From Madurella fahalii (taxonomy: Eukaryota > Ascomycota > Sordariomycetes > Sordariales), in contig CM056875.1 in assembly GCA_029876055.1 (NCBI GenBank), positions 4,365,001 through 4,429,000 on the forward strand: 64,000 bases of DNA, written 5' to 3'. Position 1 is the stretch's first letter; the number at the start of each line of letters is the position of its first letter. Positions 47,042 to 57,763 of the stretch are shown piece by piece. Under the pieces are notes generated by a model that made no database searches, was not told the origin of the DNA, and worked only from the letters and a program-made list of their open reading frames with translations. Position numbers and translations under genes: made by a program.

Positions 47042-47779
47042 TGATGTCTATCTTTCCGTCTTTTAAGAAGTTTCTCGATGGACCCCCTTGTACTCCTTTT
47101 TCTGTATACTTATTCCCAGAGCACGGATTCCCATTTCGATATCACGTATATTTTCCTAACGTTGTACGAATTTCTTTTCCTTTTTTTCCTTTTTATAGAT
47201 AATGAACTAGGCAACTATGTACGGACACAATTCCAAATATCAGATTTCATTCAATCCCTCACGAAAAAAAAGAAGAAAAAAAAACCCCCTTTTTGCCGTG
47301 ACAGCCATAGAACAGGATGTCCGGATGTCGCAGGGACTCTGAGAAGGTTGCGCGGCCCTTACAACAATCATGTATTTGAGGTTGCATAGGCAACCAACAG
47401 ACGCTTTGAATAGGCCTAGCATTCTATCGCCAACACAGAAAGGATTCGAGCGGGTCCGGGTAATAGACTCATGACTCAAGGGTGCAAAACACGACTTCTG
47501 CAATGTGTGTGGCCGAGAGCGTACGCGTGGCGGCCGACATCAATGATACTACCTACTTGGGTAAGGCCTACCTTGCCCAACGGAATTCCGCACCGGCCGC
47601 TCACGGCGGAATTTCGGCTTTTTGTGAATAACTCCAAGGTGCAGAATATCCTGTAAGCCGCGATAAATCCGTGCTTCGGATTTTTCACGTGCAGACGTCG
47701 CAGCGTTGCATCACCAGGGCCCCAGGGTGACTTTGCATTTTCCTGCGCGGAAGCCCGCGGCCCGGGAGAAGGCCCGCCA

Positions 47780-47836
47780 GGAAAGGCTTTGACGGGAAGG
47801 CTTCGACGGGAAGGCTTCGGCGGGAAGGGGTTCGCG
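47780..47836. repeat. 14-bp imperfect tandem repeat, four units
   Basis: The consensus is GGAAGGCTTCGACG. Units run 47780-47794 (one extra A), 47795-47808, 47809-47822 and 47823-47836 (diverged). Each unit contains the near-palindrome GAAGGCTTC. Confidence 0.85.
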
Positions 47837-47942
47837 AGAGAGTGGGCCTATCAAGCCGAACCAGGGCGGCCGGCGGCTAGCTTGCGGCGAACTTTGGCGG
47901 CGAGGGACTTCAGCCCGCAGGCGGCCGGTGCCGACCCTGGGT

Positions 47943-47982
47943 GTACAGTACAGTACAATACAGTACAATACAATACAGTTCA
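47943..47982. repeat. ACAGT/ACAAT pentamer repeat
   Basis: About eight pentamers alternate between ACAGT and ACAAT, so several GTACAGTAC/GTACAATAC palindrome-like pieces arise. Confidence 0.8.
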
Positions 47983-48704
47983 AACCTTGCCGGTAACTCA
48001 TAGGCTTATGCACTATGCATCCCCGGCAATGTACGAGTCGAGAGCTGTGTAACTGCCTCTGCCTCTTTGTTTCATCGGTCAAAACGGCTCGTCGTGCCGC
48101 AGCCCTATGGCCCCAGATCCCAACGATGAGGATGGATTCCGGCACAGTCTGTTGTTGGTGTAGGGCCCGGGCTTAGTTGCTGGGACCAGCCCGGGGGGCA
48201 GGTTGTGCAGGGATTAGCACCTGGTTACGAAATCTTCGATAACAAGCGAAGGCTGAGTGCTCAGGCAGCAACCTGTTTACCATCGCGCCAGTCAACAGAG
48301 AGAGAAAAGAGAAGAAGAGGAGAAGTTGAAACGCAAGCGCAGTTGAATGTGGCTTTGCAGTGAGGTTGGTTTCCTGCAGACACCCTGTGAGCCTGGGAAT
48401 GGAATCCTTTTCCCCGCTTGTTGTTCAAGGTCAAGCGCATGAAGCAGCATCAAAGGCGAGGATCAGAACTGCTTTACCAAGCGTGGCGGGGAAAGCGGTT
48501 CGAACCTTCCTTCCTGCCACAAGGTCCTATTCACTTCCTTCGTGTGAAGCCACGCGAGAACCAGCCCCGACGGCGGCACATGACGCTCCTTCGTCCATGG
48601 CTCGATTGTCATTGCCGGTGGGATTCCGTTCGGCGGAGCGTGCGACTAACGGATTCGACGCCAAAATGGAAAAGATGACGACAACTGAAGAGAGGAAGGA
48701 AGGG

Positions 48705-48727
48705 AAAAAAAAAAAAAAAAAAAAAAA
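48705..48727. repeat. A23 homopolymer
   Basis: A pure run of 23 A in an intergenic spacer. Confidence 0.95.
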
Positions 48728-49012
48728 TGGTGCGGCGAAAAATCAGACGCGCTTCGGCCCCCAGCTGCAACGCTACGCCAGATGATTTGTCAGGTTTGCG
48801 AAACACCAAAGCTTCAGAAGATGCCAGATTTGAGTTGTCTCTCTGGCCCTGCAAAAACTCAGCATGCCATTCGGGCTACCCCGTCTCACTGACAGGTCCC
48901 GAAACAAGTCAAATGCCCTGCCAAACCACGGTCCCGGATCCCGCTCCGCTCCCGACCGCACCCTTGGATCTCCGAAGATGAGCCGCACAAAGTTCCGTCT
49001 CTGGTACGGGCT

Positions 49013-51159
49013 TTACTCGGCGGTGCCGTGGCCGATACGGTGAATGATGCCATCACCGTCGCTGTCACCGTCGCCGTCGCTGTCGCCGTCGCCGTCGGCA
49101 TCGCCGTACTCGGTGACAATCCAGAGACAGAAGCGCTCCCACTCGACAGCCCATTGCTGCAGGCGATGTGCCTTCACCCCGGCCCCCACACTAGCCGCGC
49201 GGATCTCGTGCGACCTCGAACAGGGGAAATACGTCAGCCTAGCTTCCTCCTCCTCCTTGAGCCTATCTTAGGAGCGCATAGGCAAAAGGCGCGGCGGGCA
49301 GTGCGTAGGCAACGCTCATTTCTCTTTGTGTGTGTGTAACTTTTTCCCTTTTTTTTTGTGGGGGGGGGGGTTGTTTTGCACTTGCCAAAACAATACGGTG
49401 GTGAAAACAAAGAAGGAAGGACAAGAAAGTAATGGAAACCAACTTACCATGTCTCAGAGTCTTGATCCTCAAAGGCGGCCCAGCGCACGCTATTTTCAGC
49501 CAGCGATCCCAGGCAAGCCAAGTCCATGCTGTCCCAAGCATGGAGTACCTGCCAAAACTCATCTGTCATTCGCCCAGCGCAACCCTCCTCAAGGCACCCC
49601 AGGTCGTCCTGGCATAAAGCGCAAGGCACGCCCTGTGCCAGCATGGAGAGGAGAGGATGGTGTGCGATGTTGCGAGATAGGTCAAGGGCGTCGGTGGATG
49701 TCGGGCAGCTCTCCACTAGAAGGCGCCTGTCCCTGACGGCCTCAACAAGCCGCGGGTGCCGGTGTAAGGACAGGGCATTGCCGATGCGCCGTGTTCCGAG
49801 GAGTAGAGCGTCGAATAGATTGCCGTCAGTGGCGTCGCCGCCGCCGTGTCCCTCACCGGCACGCAAGAAAAGGGGGATCTGCACGCCTTCTAGAGCACAC
49901 TGCTTGCGGAACCAGAAGAGCTCGGGGAGAAGGTCCGAAAGTGGTCTGCCGAGGTGCTCGGGGCCAGCGAGGTCGTATCCGGCCACCAGGTGCGGCCATG
50001 CTAGTTTGGTTGCGATGCATTCGTCGACCTGTTCGATGATCGTCCGAGGTTCCTGGTCACGCATCGTCGACCATACCACTCGGAGACCCCAGAATGGCCC
50101 GCCGGGGTTGACGGCCTGGAATTTGGCCACCTCCTCCCCAAGAGCACGGAACATGTGATAGTAATCGGCGTCCGGCATCTCCGATCCTTCTCGATAATAC
50201 ACCAAAGGGAAGACGATACTGAACGGTTGTCAATGGTTGTGGAGCCGCCTCCAGAGTGACACAACATGGGAAAAGGCCCGACACGGAGACCTTGAAGACG
50301 GCTACTCACCGGAGTTCGAGCCAGTAGATGCCGTCCTCTACCAGGCAGCTCATCAGGCGCTGCAGGGATGCTCGCCAGAGGGGCTCGTAATGGATCAACC
50401 CACGGATGACATCTGAGCACCGAGAGGGTCCTTTCCACAGCTCCAGCGGATTTTGCTCCTGCTCGGCAATCATGCAACGCCCCTTGAGCCACTTGACGAA
50501 TCCTTGCCTGCCGCCTTCGGGATAGCGGCCGGCCGCCTTGGTCAGGAGGATCGAGGTACCGGGCTTGTAGTCGCTACCCCAGAGTGAGTCCTCGGCGCTC
50601 TCCGTAGCCTTGAAGCGGATACGAATACCCCCCTTTCTCCTGGCCTCTGCAGTAGCGAGGTTGCCATCGGGGCACGAGATGTGCAAGCCCGGTGTGCACA
50701 AGGCAACCTCGAGGAGGTGGTCGATGTCAACCATGGTGTCATGGTTGGCACGGAGAAGTGCTCCTTTGGGCATCCTCCGGATAATCTGCCATGACTTGGT
50801 CCTCTGCCTGGCATCTTTCTCCAGGCTCGGTCTGGGGACGCTGCCGGTTGCAGCCCGCGCCGCAAGCTCCTCGTCGCGTATTCTGGCCACTATCTCGCAC
50901 GCCTTCTGGGCTATTGGAGAGAGTGCCTGGCGAAAGGAGTGATCTGCTCCATCGCCGTCAGCAGTTATGCGTCCGGCCAAGGCAATGCGTGTCACAGAAA
51001 AAGGGGTCGGGGAGGAGGCACGGTACCGCTCCGGTGCTTCTTCTCTTCGGCCATCAGGGCATTGCGGCTCTCGAGATACTTTCCGATGACGGCATCATCC
51101 TTGTGCGGTAGCTCATGGGCGACAAGATCGGCCCATTCTTCATCGCTAATTGGCGGCAT
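49013..51159 (-). CDS. ADA2/CECR1-type adenosine deaminase family protein lacking the metal-binding histidines
   Basis: Four exons, 51027-51159, 50310-50943, 49448-50218 and 49013-49262, encode 595 residues. Family blocks are clear: EEKKHRSDHSFRQALSPIAQ, SWQIIRRMPKGALL, RGLIHYEPLWRASL, GYDLAGPEHLGRPL, VESCPTSTDAL, CQDDLG and the C-terminal QQWAVEWERFCLWIVTEYG. ADA2-type enzymes deaminate adenosine at a zinc site. Here HxH is RxN (at 50738-50752), the His of HAGE is Arg (49850-49863) and the His of RIGH is Asn (49771-49788), while the DD pair and the Glu of HAGE remain. Without these ligands, catalysis by the known mechanism is unlikely. Intron 3 (49263-49447, 185 nt) carries T9 and G11 runs; reading through it would stop after one codon. 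A Gly-Asp-rich repeat precedes the C-terminus. Confidence 0.88.
49038..49110 (-). repeat. GAC/GGC trinucleotide repeat coding for an Asp-Gly tail
   Basis: Alternating Asp, Gly and Ser codons (GDGDSDGDG type) lie just before the C-terminus of the ADA2-like protein. The plus strand shows GTCGCC/GTCGCT repeats. Confidence 0.85.
49349..49370. repeat. T9-GT-G11 tract inside intron 3 of the ADA2-like gene
   Basis: The tract appears as C11 and A9 runs in the transcript, away from the 5' splice site. Confidence 0.9.
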
Positions 51160-53283
51160 GGTTTCTGGATAGAGCGCCTTTGACCGTGGAAGGAATGAAT
51201 GAATGGATGAATGAATCGCTACGCAATCGCCGTGCTCCGATCAGCTAGTGTACAAGGCCGTCTTTGTGTCGTCGAGCGGATGAATCGGGAGGAGAAGTCG
51301 GCGATGGCGTCGATGTTCGGCTTGTGCAACCGGAAGAAGTGCGGCGTACGGAAGGGCGGCTACAACGGTTGCACAGTGCCTCTCGGATCCGATAACCCGC
51401 TACAGCCGCTTCTGCACACAGCGCTATCCCGCCCGACCCTTCCCGGACAGGGCGCTCTGGTCCCACTAATACCCGGCACCAACTCATCCCTCCTCTTTCT
51501 CTCTCATTCCCAGCCCATGTTTCCCATATTCGTCGTTTCGGTCGTTACTGTCGCTGAGTCATCTATATGTCAATTTTTTTTTTCCTTTTTGGATTTCCAT
51601 CAGAACCCGTTCCCATCTCTCTATATTATATCATCACACGGGTATTCTGTTGCCTATCGCGAACGGGGATTTTCGCTCAGGCAACCGCAAATCCTTCGGG
51701 CCTCAATCCCCAACTAGCGACCGCATCCGGGTATGTGCCTCAGGAAAGTCCGAGAGCAACCCCGGCCGGGCCCGTTTGATCTCACAGGATTCGTCTAGCG
51801 CTGATAATGCTGAGAACAGCAACGCTATACGCCTGTGAATGAGGGCGTAACTCACCACATACACACCTGCTCAATGCAGATGAGATGACCATAGAAGCAG
51901 CGCCGGGAAAGCCGAGGTAGTGTCATGCCGACCCGGCGGGAGGCGGCGCTTTGTCAGAAGAAAGAAGGCAATTCCGAAGAGAAGTGGAAAAAAGGCCCGC
52001 TTCCCTGGTTTCACCACGGTAATGCCTGGCGCGGCAGGCCCCCCTGACGGCAGCGATCTAATCTCACCAACGCCATCAGAGGGACGGCGGGCATATGGTA
52101 GCCATCCGCTGAGGAAGCCGTGCCTCCGAGTGAATTACTGCCCTCTGCTTCATGAGCCTGGTCTGGGGTATGGCTCTCAGACGGACCAGAAGAGAACAGG
52201 AATGGCTGCGCACCCAGCGTGTTGGATCGGTCCGCAGGATTCGCCCTTGGCAAGCCATTGGCGAGTGAACTGCCATTTTGAGGTGGAGGTGGCCCCTATG
52301 GTTTTAGTGTTGCCTGTCGGGGTAGACCAACAGGAAGTTCTTTTCCGCAGCATTGTAGAGGACCGAGGAAGGAGGATGAAGCCGTACGGGTCTCGCCGGT
52401 GCCGAGGCCTGAGTGGCACCTCCTATTGAGAACGGCGAGATGTCCCTCTTATGCCAGCCAAGTCAATAGTGTACCGGGGGATGCAGATAAATGGCGACCT
52501 GGATGCATGAAACATGGAACCTGAGCAGGAAGGTGCAAGAGCGGCGACGTCTGGAACCCGGAAGTAGACAAAAAAGAAATCAAGCGAAGGAGCGTAGGAG
52601 TTCAGATTGGTCATTGGGAATGGGAGGCACAATCAACAGTGCAAATGTGACTTGGTTGGCTGCTAACAAATGGCTTTTCGGCCAACCTCCCCCCCCCCCC
52701 CTCCCCACGTTATAATACTACATCTTCCCGCTCGCCTCTCTCTCGTCGTTCTTTATCCTGGAGGCCACGCAAATGCCGTCGGTCAACGCCCCCGATTGAA
52801 CCACTCCGAGTTGAATACGATGTCTTGCGTACCGAAAACAGTGGGTTTGAAAGAGGGGGCAACCAGGCCATCGTGAAGTGCTCGACAAGAGACGTTGGAA
52901 TCGAACCCTAGCCTCGTGGGCGATAACGATTTAGCCCGCCGCTCCCCGACTAGCTCACGAAAAATGCGTACGATACGTTCGATAGAAAGACTCGGCAACC
53001 TCAGGGGTAGTCCAGACCAGCTGGCAAGCTATCATGATACATCTGTCCACGGGCAGCTTCATCATCACGATCGTCGACGCACGGCTAGAGACGAGCGGCT
53101 ACCTGCCGTTAAGAACTCATCATGGGGGTTAACCTTGGACAGCAAACAATATGGCAGCCCTCATCGACTTGGTCCATTGAGTATCTAGCTCAGGGGATTA
53201 CAGGGTTGATGATCTTCTATTCATCCACCGAAGCGAACCGAATCCCGCGTCCCTCAGACACACACCCTGACTATCACCTCTCC
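51160..53283. other. Intergenic region, 2.1 kb
   Basis: This region holds the promoter of the ADA2-like gene on the left and the 3' flank of the FAD oxidoreductase on the right. A C12 run lies at about 52689-52700. A degenerate tRNA-like element at 52890-52960 is listed separately. No coding frame has support. Confidence 0.5.
52890..52960 (-). pseudogene. Degenerate tRNA-like sequence with A- and B-box resemblance
   Basis: On the minus strand, GAGCTAGTCGGGGAGCGGC resembles a tRNA D-arm with two single-base deletions. About 35 nt further, GGTTCGATTCC is a perfect RNA polymerase III B-box (52897-52907). Between them GGGC...GCCC can pair, but the loop is 12 nt instead of 7. The T-stem has only two good pairs, so a working tRNA is unlikely. 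The spacing of intact A- and B-like boxes fits a tRNA pseudogene or the head of a tRNA-derived SINE. Confidence 0.35.
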
Positions 53284-55113
53284 TCATAGGGAACGGGCCC
53301 GGGACACCAGCGCCGCGAAGTTTGTGGCCTCCCAACCGGCAGTCAACCGCGGCATGGCCTTTGCTCTACCCACACGCTCCTCGCTCAACCTGGACTCCTC
53401 GGGCAACGCTACCCTAACCCCCTCGACGCCACCGCCGTCCGTCATCTGCCTGACCACCTCCCTCGCCGACAACGCGGCCGCCGGCATCCCATGGCCCGTA
53501 TAGCCCGCGCAGATCCACAGCCCCTCGCCACCGCCCAAGCGCTCCGGCACCGGTCCAACCCACGCGTGGGCATCCCGACTGTACCCCATGATACCGGTCC
53601 ACTCAAACGACGCCTCCAGCTCGTCTTCGCCTTCCCCCTTCTGCTTCTTCTTCTTATTCTTCTTCTCCTCCCTCACATCATCATCATAATCGTCGCCATC
53701 ATCGTCATCGTCGTCGTCGTCATCATCAAGCGTCGGACGCAAATCTAACACGGGCACTAAATTGCCTCTCAGATAGCCCGCCACCTCGTCCTCGAGCTCG
53801 TCGTCCGCCCACTGGCCCACGCCGAGGTCCCCCGCGAACCGCCGCCCGCCGCCGTAGATCAGCTCGCCGGCCGGCAGGGGCCGTTGGACAAGGTAGTCGT
53901 CCCTCGGGGCCGCGGGCGCGGCAGAGCTGGGGTCGGCGCCCGCGGCGAAGACGTACGAGTGGACGAGTCGGGCCGGGGGGAGCGGGTTGCTGGGTTTGTG
54001 GCTTGATGAAGAAAGAGAGGTGGGGGATGTCGGGGGGATTAGCGCGCCGATTTGTCCGCGCACGGGGACGATCAGGTCGGAGAAGGCGGGGAGTAAGTGT
54101 GAGGTGTACCCGTTCGTGGCGAGGAGGACCTGGCGAGCGGCGATGGTGCCGCGCGGGGTGGCCAACACCCAGCCGGTGCCGCTTTCGTGGCGGGAGAGGG
54201 AGGTAACGGGGGTGTTGGTTTGGAGGTTGAAGCTAGGCGGGGGGAACTTGGCGAGGAGCTTTTCCAGGATGGAGGCGACGAGTTTGTAAGGCCATAGGGA
54301 GGCGGCCTTTTTCTGGATGACGGCGCCGTTGGCGGAGGGGACCCGGAGGGAGGCGAGGGTCTTTCTGCCCGTCTTTCCGGCGGCGGAGATCACCTCGATC
54401 TGGGCGGCTAACTCGGGGTGGCTCCGCTCGAGCCGCTCGACTTGGGCGGCGGCGAGCTCAAACATGTCTTGCGAGAAGAACGCGTGCACGCCCGTCAGGC
54501 TTACCCTATAACCGCTGTCAGTCGTCCCCCTCCCCTGAACCATCGAACGGAGAACAAACACGGAAGAAGACGAAGCAACGTACCAGTCACAGTCAATTCC
54601 TTCCTCCTTCACCAGCCCCTCAAGAAACCTGAACACCTCCAACTCAAACGCCGCCACGGCCGGGGCCGAGCCATATACCAGCGGCTGACAATGACCCCCG
54701 TTCTGTGCATTGCTCCTTAAGATCAGCTCCCGATAACACATCCGCCCATCCCCTCCACCCACACACGATTATTATTATTTATTTTCTCCCCTAAAATGAG
54801 GATAAAAAAGAGAAAAAAGAAAAAAGAAAAAGGTCCTCACCCTCCCGGTAGCCCCCGAACAAGCCTCCCTCGCCTCGAGCATCACCACACTTTTACCTTG
54901 GCCCCCTCCTTCTTTCAAAAACCGCGCGGCAAACGCCCCCGTGATCCCGCTCCCCACAATCACGACATCGGCCGTATCCGGGAGGTCTGCCGTGCTGCGG
55001 TGCCCAAGCAAGGTCGGGGACGGGTCACGGAGCCAGTAGGAAGCGGTTGGGTTTGCGGAGGGCAGCCCCGCTCGGGTTGTGGTGCCGGTATCGGTGATCT
55101 TGCGGATGACCAT
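53284..55113 (-). CDS. FAD-dependent oxidoreductase (DAO/glycine oxidase-like) with an acidic-basic insertion
   Basis: Three exons, 54841-55113, 54584-54702 and 53284-54505, encode 537 residues. The dinucleotide fold VVIVGSGITGAFAARFL lies at about residues 50-66. ACSGATGR joins NGGHCQP across intron 1, a hallmark of fungal members of this family. LLATNGYTSHLLPAF, VPVRGQIGAL and WTGIMGYSRD follow, and the second FAD block is LWICAGYTGHGMPAAAL. The enzymes oxidise secondary or primary amines of small substrates; the substrate is not evident. Intron 2 (54506-54583, 78 nt) is a multiple of three without a stop, so the frame stays open if it is retained. Residues about 388-425 are a low-complexity insertion of Asp then Lys/Glu just before the WTGIMG block. 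Confidence 0.87.
53642..53728 (-). repeat. Trinucleotide tracts coding for poly-Asp and Lys-rich insertion
   Basis: GAT/GAC and AAG codons are repeated to give DDDDDDDDDDGDDYDDD and a KKNKKKK-like run inside the FAD oxidoreductase. The plus strand reads TCTTCTTCTT and CATCGTCATC repeats. Confidence 0.85.
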
Positions 55114-55766
55114 CTTGTATGTTGGGGCTGCAATACAGAGGGGGGCCCTTTGAGGGGATGTGAAATGCAGTATGCCGTGGCAGGTGGAGGTTGTTGTAAG
55201 GTGAAAGAGAAGATAAATGGGTGACCAAAGATATCCATAAGACGAAGGTAGCCGGTGGTGACCCCACCTTGGCCCAACACTCTCGACAAAAGATCATCAT
55301 ACAGAGACACAGAGGTACTCGGTCATCACCACTACAATGGAGCCACTACCCATCACTCGCGTTTTATTTTCACCGAATGCCAATCTGTTTCCGAAAGTAC
55401 AGGTCTGTCAGAAGATTGGCAGAGTACCTTATCCTTTCGCCTCTCCTCCCACGCTCCGTGGGGTAAACAATGCGCAGACGAGAAACATGAACCCCCGTTT
55501 CATAGCCATTTCCTGTTTCCCAATGCCATGTTGCCAATGACCCACGTCCCGCCACTCCACAGCATGCTGCAAACCGGCTTTACCCGCTCTAGATATGAAC
55601 ATCCCCGTCGTCACTTCATCGCACGGTCATTCAGGGCCTGCCCACCAGGGGACACTGGCAGTTGTGAGGTGGCCGAAACGGCTCCAACTAGCAGTGCCAC
55701 CTAACCCTTCTTCTAGCTGAGTAGACAGGAACTGAAAAAGAAAGGAGAAAGGGACCGTGAACAGGC
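55114..55766. other. Spacer, 653 bp
   Basis: This spacer holds the promoter of the FAD oxidoreductase and the 3' flank of the eIF2-beta gene, both on the minus strand. I see no other feature. Confidence 0.5.
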
Positions 55767-57169
55767 TTAACCCTGCATCTTCCGTCTCTTTCCAACCTGG
55801 GCAGAGAAACCGGTCTTGATGGCCTGCACTGAGCGACGGGAGCCGCAGGAGTTGCAAGTGATGAAGCTATCGAATAGTCAGTGCAAGGATTCGTGGTGTG
55901 TAGGGAAGGTAAGCCACATACTAGAGACGGTTCTCGCCCTTGGACAACTCCGTATTGGGAGAGCGGCACGTCTTGCAAGTCACATATTCTGTGGATGAGT
56001 CAGCAAACTCGCCCCCTGATGAAGAATGGTCCGACAAATCGTACCTATGATGTAGGTGCGCAGGACGTTCTCGATCTGCTTCTGCTGGAAGCGGCCCTTA
56101 ATGACCAGCCGCCTGCTACCGTCCACGCTGCCGCTGGTACCCAGCTCGGCAAACAGGTAGGCCGTGACGTGCTCATCGGCCCGCTTCATGCGCTTGCAGA
56201 TCTCGGGGAGGTTGGCGAAGATGGTCTTCTTGTTGCCTTCGCGGAGACACTGCGGCGGCGGGATCTTGTACGAGCGGGTGCCCGTCGAGGCGTGGTCCGG
56301 GTTCTTCTGCGCCAGTAGGGAAAAGAACCTCGAGAGCAGCAGGTCGTAGTTGACTGTCTTTGTCTCGTCGTGGGCCCAGATGCCCGTACCCTTGTCCATG
56401 TCGCCCTCCTGCACCGCCTCGTCGGCGGGCGCCTCGGCGCCCTCACCACCCTCAATGTTCAGGGCCTCGAGCTTCTTGGCGAACTCGTCCTCCTCCTTGA
56501 GCGGCTTCTTCTTCTTCTTCTTTTTCATCGACAGGTCGATGGCTTCCTCGCCTCCGGCAGCTGGCGCGCCCTCGGCACCGTCGGCGTCATCCTTCTTAAC
56601 CTTCTTCTTCTTCTTCTTCATGAGCGAGAGGTCGAGCCCATCAGGATTCTCCGCAGCCGGGGCGCCATCTTCCGCGTCGGCAACAGGTGCTTGAGAGGCA
56701 TCAGTAAAGGCCCCGAGCGCGGCGGAGAGAGGCGGCGTACGAGGTGTGTGCGACATGGCTGTCTCCTTGGTGTCGTCGTTTGGTGTGGCAATCATGGTCA
56801 CGCTGCCGTCGGCGTCCACCACCAGCTTCTCTTCTGTAAATGCAACCGACTTGCGCGAGGCGCGTCTCTGGAGAGAGGGTTCCTAAGAAAGTTAGTATCG
56901 GATGTCCAGTTGCAGATCCCGTCCGAAAAAGGCCGAGGGTTGAAGAATGGTACACAAGGTCAAAGAAAAACCTTTGGGAATTAAATTTTTTTAAGATTGT
57001 GAACAACGTCAGAGACTCAAGGGCCCGGTTCGATTTGATTGGAACTCGTTGTAGTGGAGGGGCAGTGAATGAAGTGCCGGGGGAAGTGGGTGGTAGGGGA
57101 GGAGGGGGGGGGGGGGGGTTGTTCGAGGAGGAGACTGAGGGTTCTGACAAAACTTACTTCGGTGCTCAT
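55767..57169 (-). CDS. SUI3: Translation initiation factor eIF2 subunit beta
   Basis: Four exons, 57158-57169, 56045-56882, 55922-55988 and 55767-55866, encode 338 residues. eIF2-beta is part of the GTP-binding complex that carries initiator tRNA, and it binds eIF5 and eIF2B through lysine blocks. Two blocks are visible (MKKKKKKVKK and MKKKKKKKP), where budding yeast has three. The core has DLLLSRFFSLLAQKNPDH, PPQCLREGNKKTIFANL, RADEHVTAYLFAELGTSGS and KGRFQQKQIENVLRTYI. The C-terminal zinc finger EYVTCKTCRSPNTEL...YFITCNSCGS is split by the last intron. The first exon holds just MSTE, followed by a 275-nt intron with a G15 run (plus strand). Introns 2 and 3 are 56 and 55 nt. All phases agree. 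Confidence 0.95.
57104..57118. repeat. G15 homopolymer in intron 1 of the eIF2-beta gene
   Basis: The run reads as C15 in the transcript, about 40 nt downstream of the 5' splice site. Confidence 0.9.
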
Positions 57170-57763
57170 CTTTGGCCACAAGACCAGTCACCCTTGCAAA
57201 TGCCTGCGAAGACACTCTCCACCGCCCTTTTTCTATCGACCTATTGGAACGGCGATTGAAGAATCAACTGCCTGGGAATGCGATATCGCTTTTAGAACGC
57301 TTCTACTCCTTTTTGGGTTGCTGATATTCGCTATTCTGCGCCAAAAACAAGAGGCTGTTTTGCGACCGTGAAGCCTGTGACTTGGCCGTTTCTCCATGAC
57401 GTTGGTCAATCTTCACTGTGACTCAGGCCCTCAATCACCTGACTAGCGGGGCTTCGTTGACGTGGTTGGCCCGCTTCAAAGTTCAGACTCCCGTCTCCGC
57501 CAGTTGCTGGCGGCGACCGGCAGGCACAGTGTTTAGGTCTATCGCACACGGGCCGAACTCGCACTGCACTGCAGTGCAACACCCGCGCGAAGCCGTCTCC
57601 CCGGCCCACACCTTCCTCCCGAACATCCCTTGTCCCCCGCCACAGAGCTGAGAAGTCGACATAAGTCCACCAGCATCCCATTCCCGACAATCCATTGATC
57701 CCCGGAACTCCGACTTGCAGACTCCGAAGAACACAGACCCCCAAGCCCGAAGTTGCAGTCGCC
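57170..57763. promoter_or_regulatory. Divergent promoter between eIF2-beta and the Mim2-like gene
   Basis: This 594-bp spacer lies between divergent starts. No clear core-promoter motif is recognised. Confidence 0.45.

Larger units (their letters stand above)
47042..49012. other. Convergent intergenic region, 2.0 kb
   Basis: This region lies between convergent stops. It contains a 14-bp tandem repeat at 47780-47836, a pentamer repeat at 47943-47982 and A23 at 48705-48727. No frame with support is seen. Confidence 0.5.

Noticed and set aside
48490..48512. B-box-like GGTTCGAACC
   Set aside because: The flanks cannot form a T-stem, and no D-arm lies upstream.
53491..53748. Ile/Val-rich plus-strand frame
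   Set aside because: Antisense of the Asp-repeat insertion in the FAD oxidoreductase.
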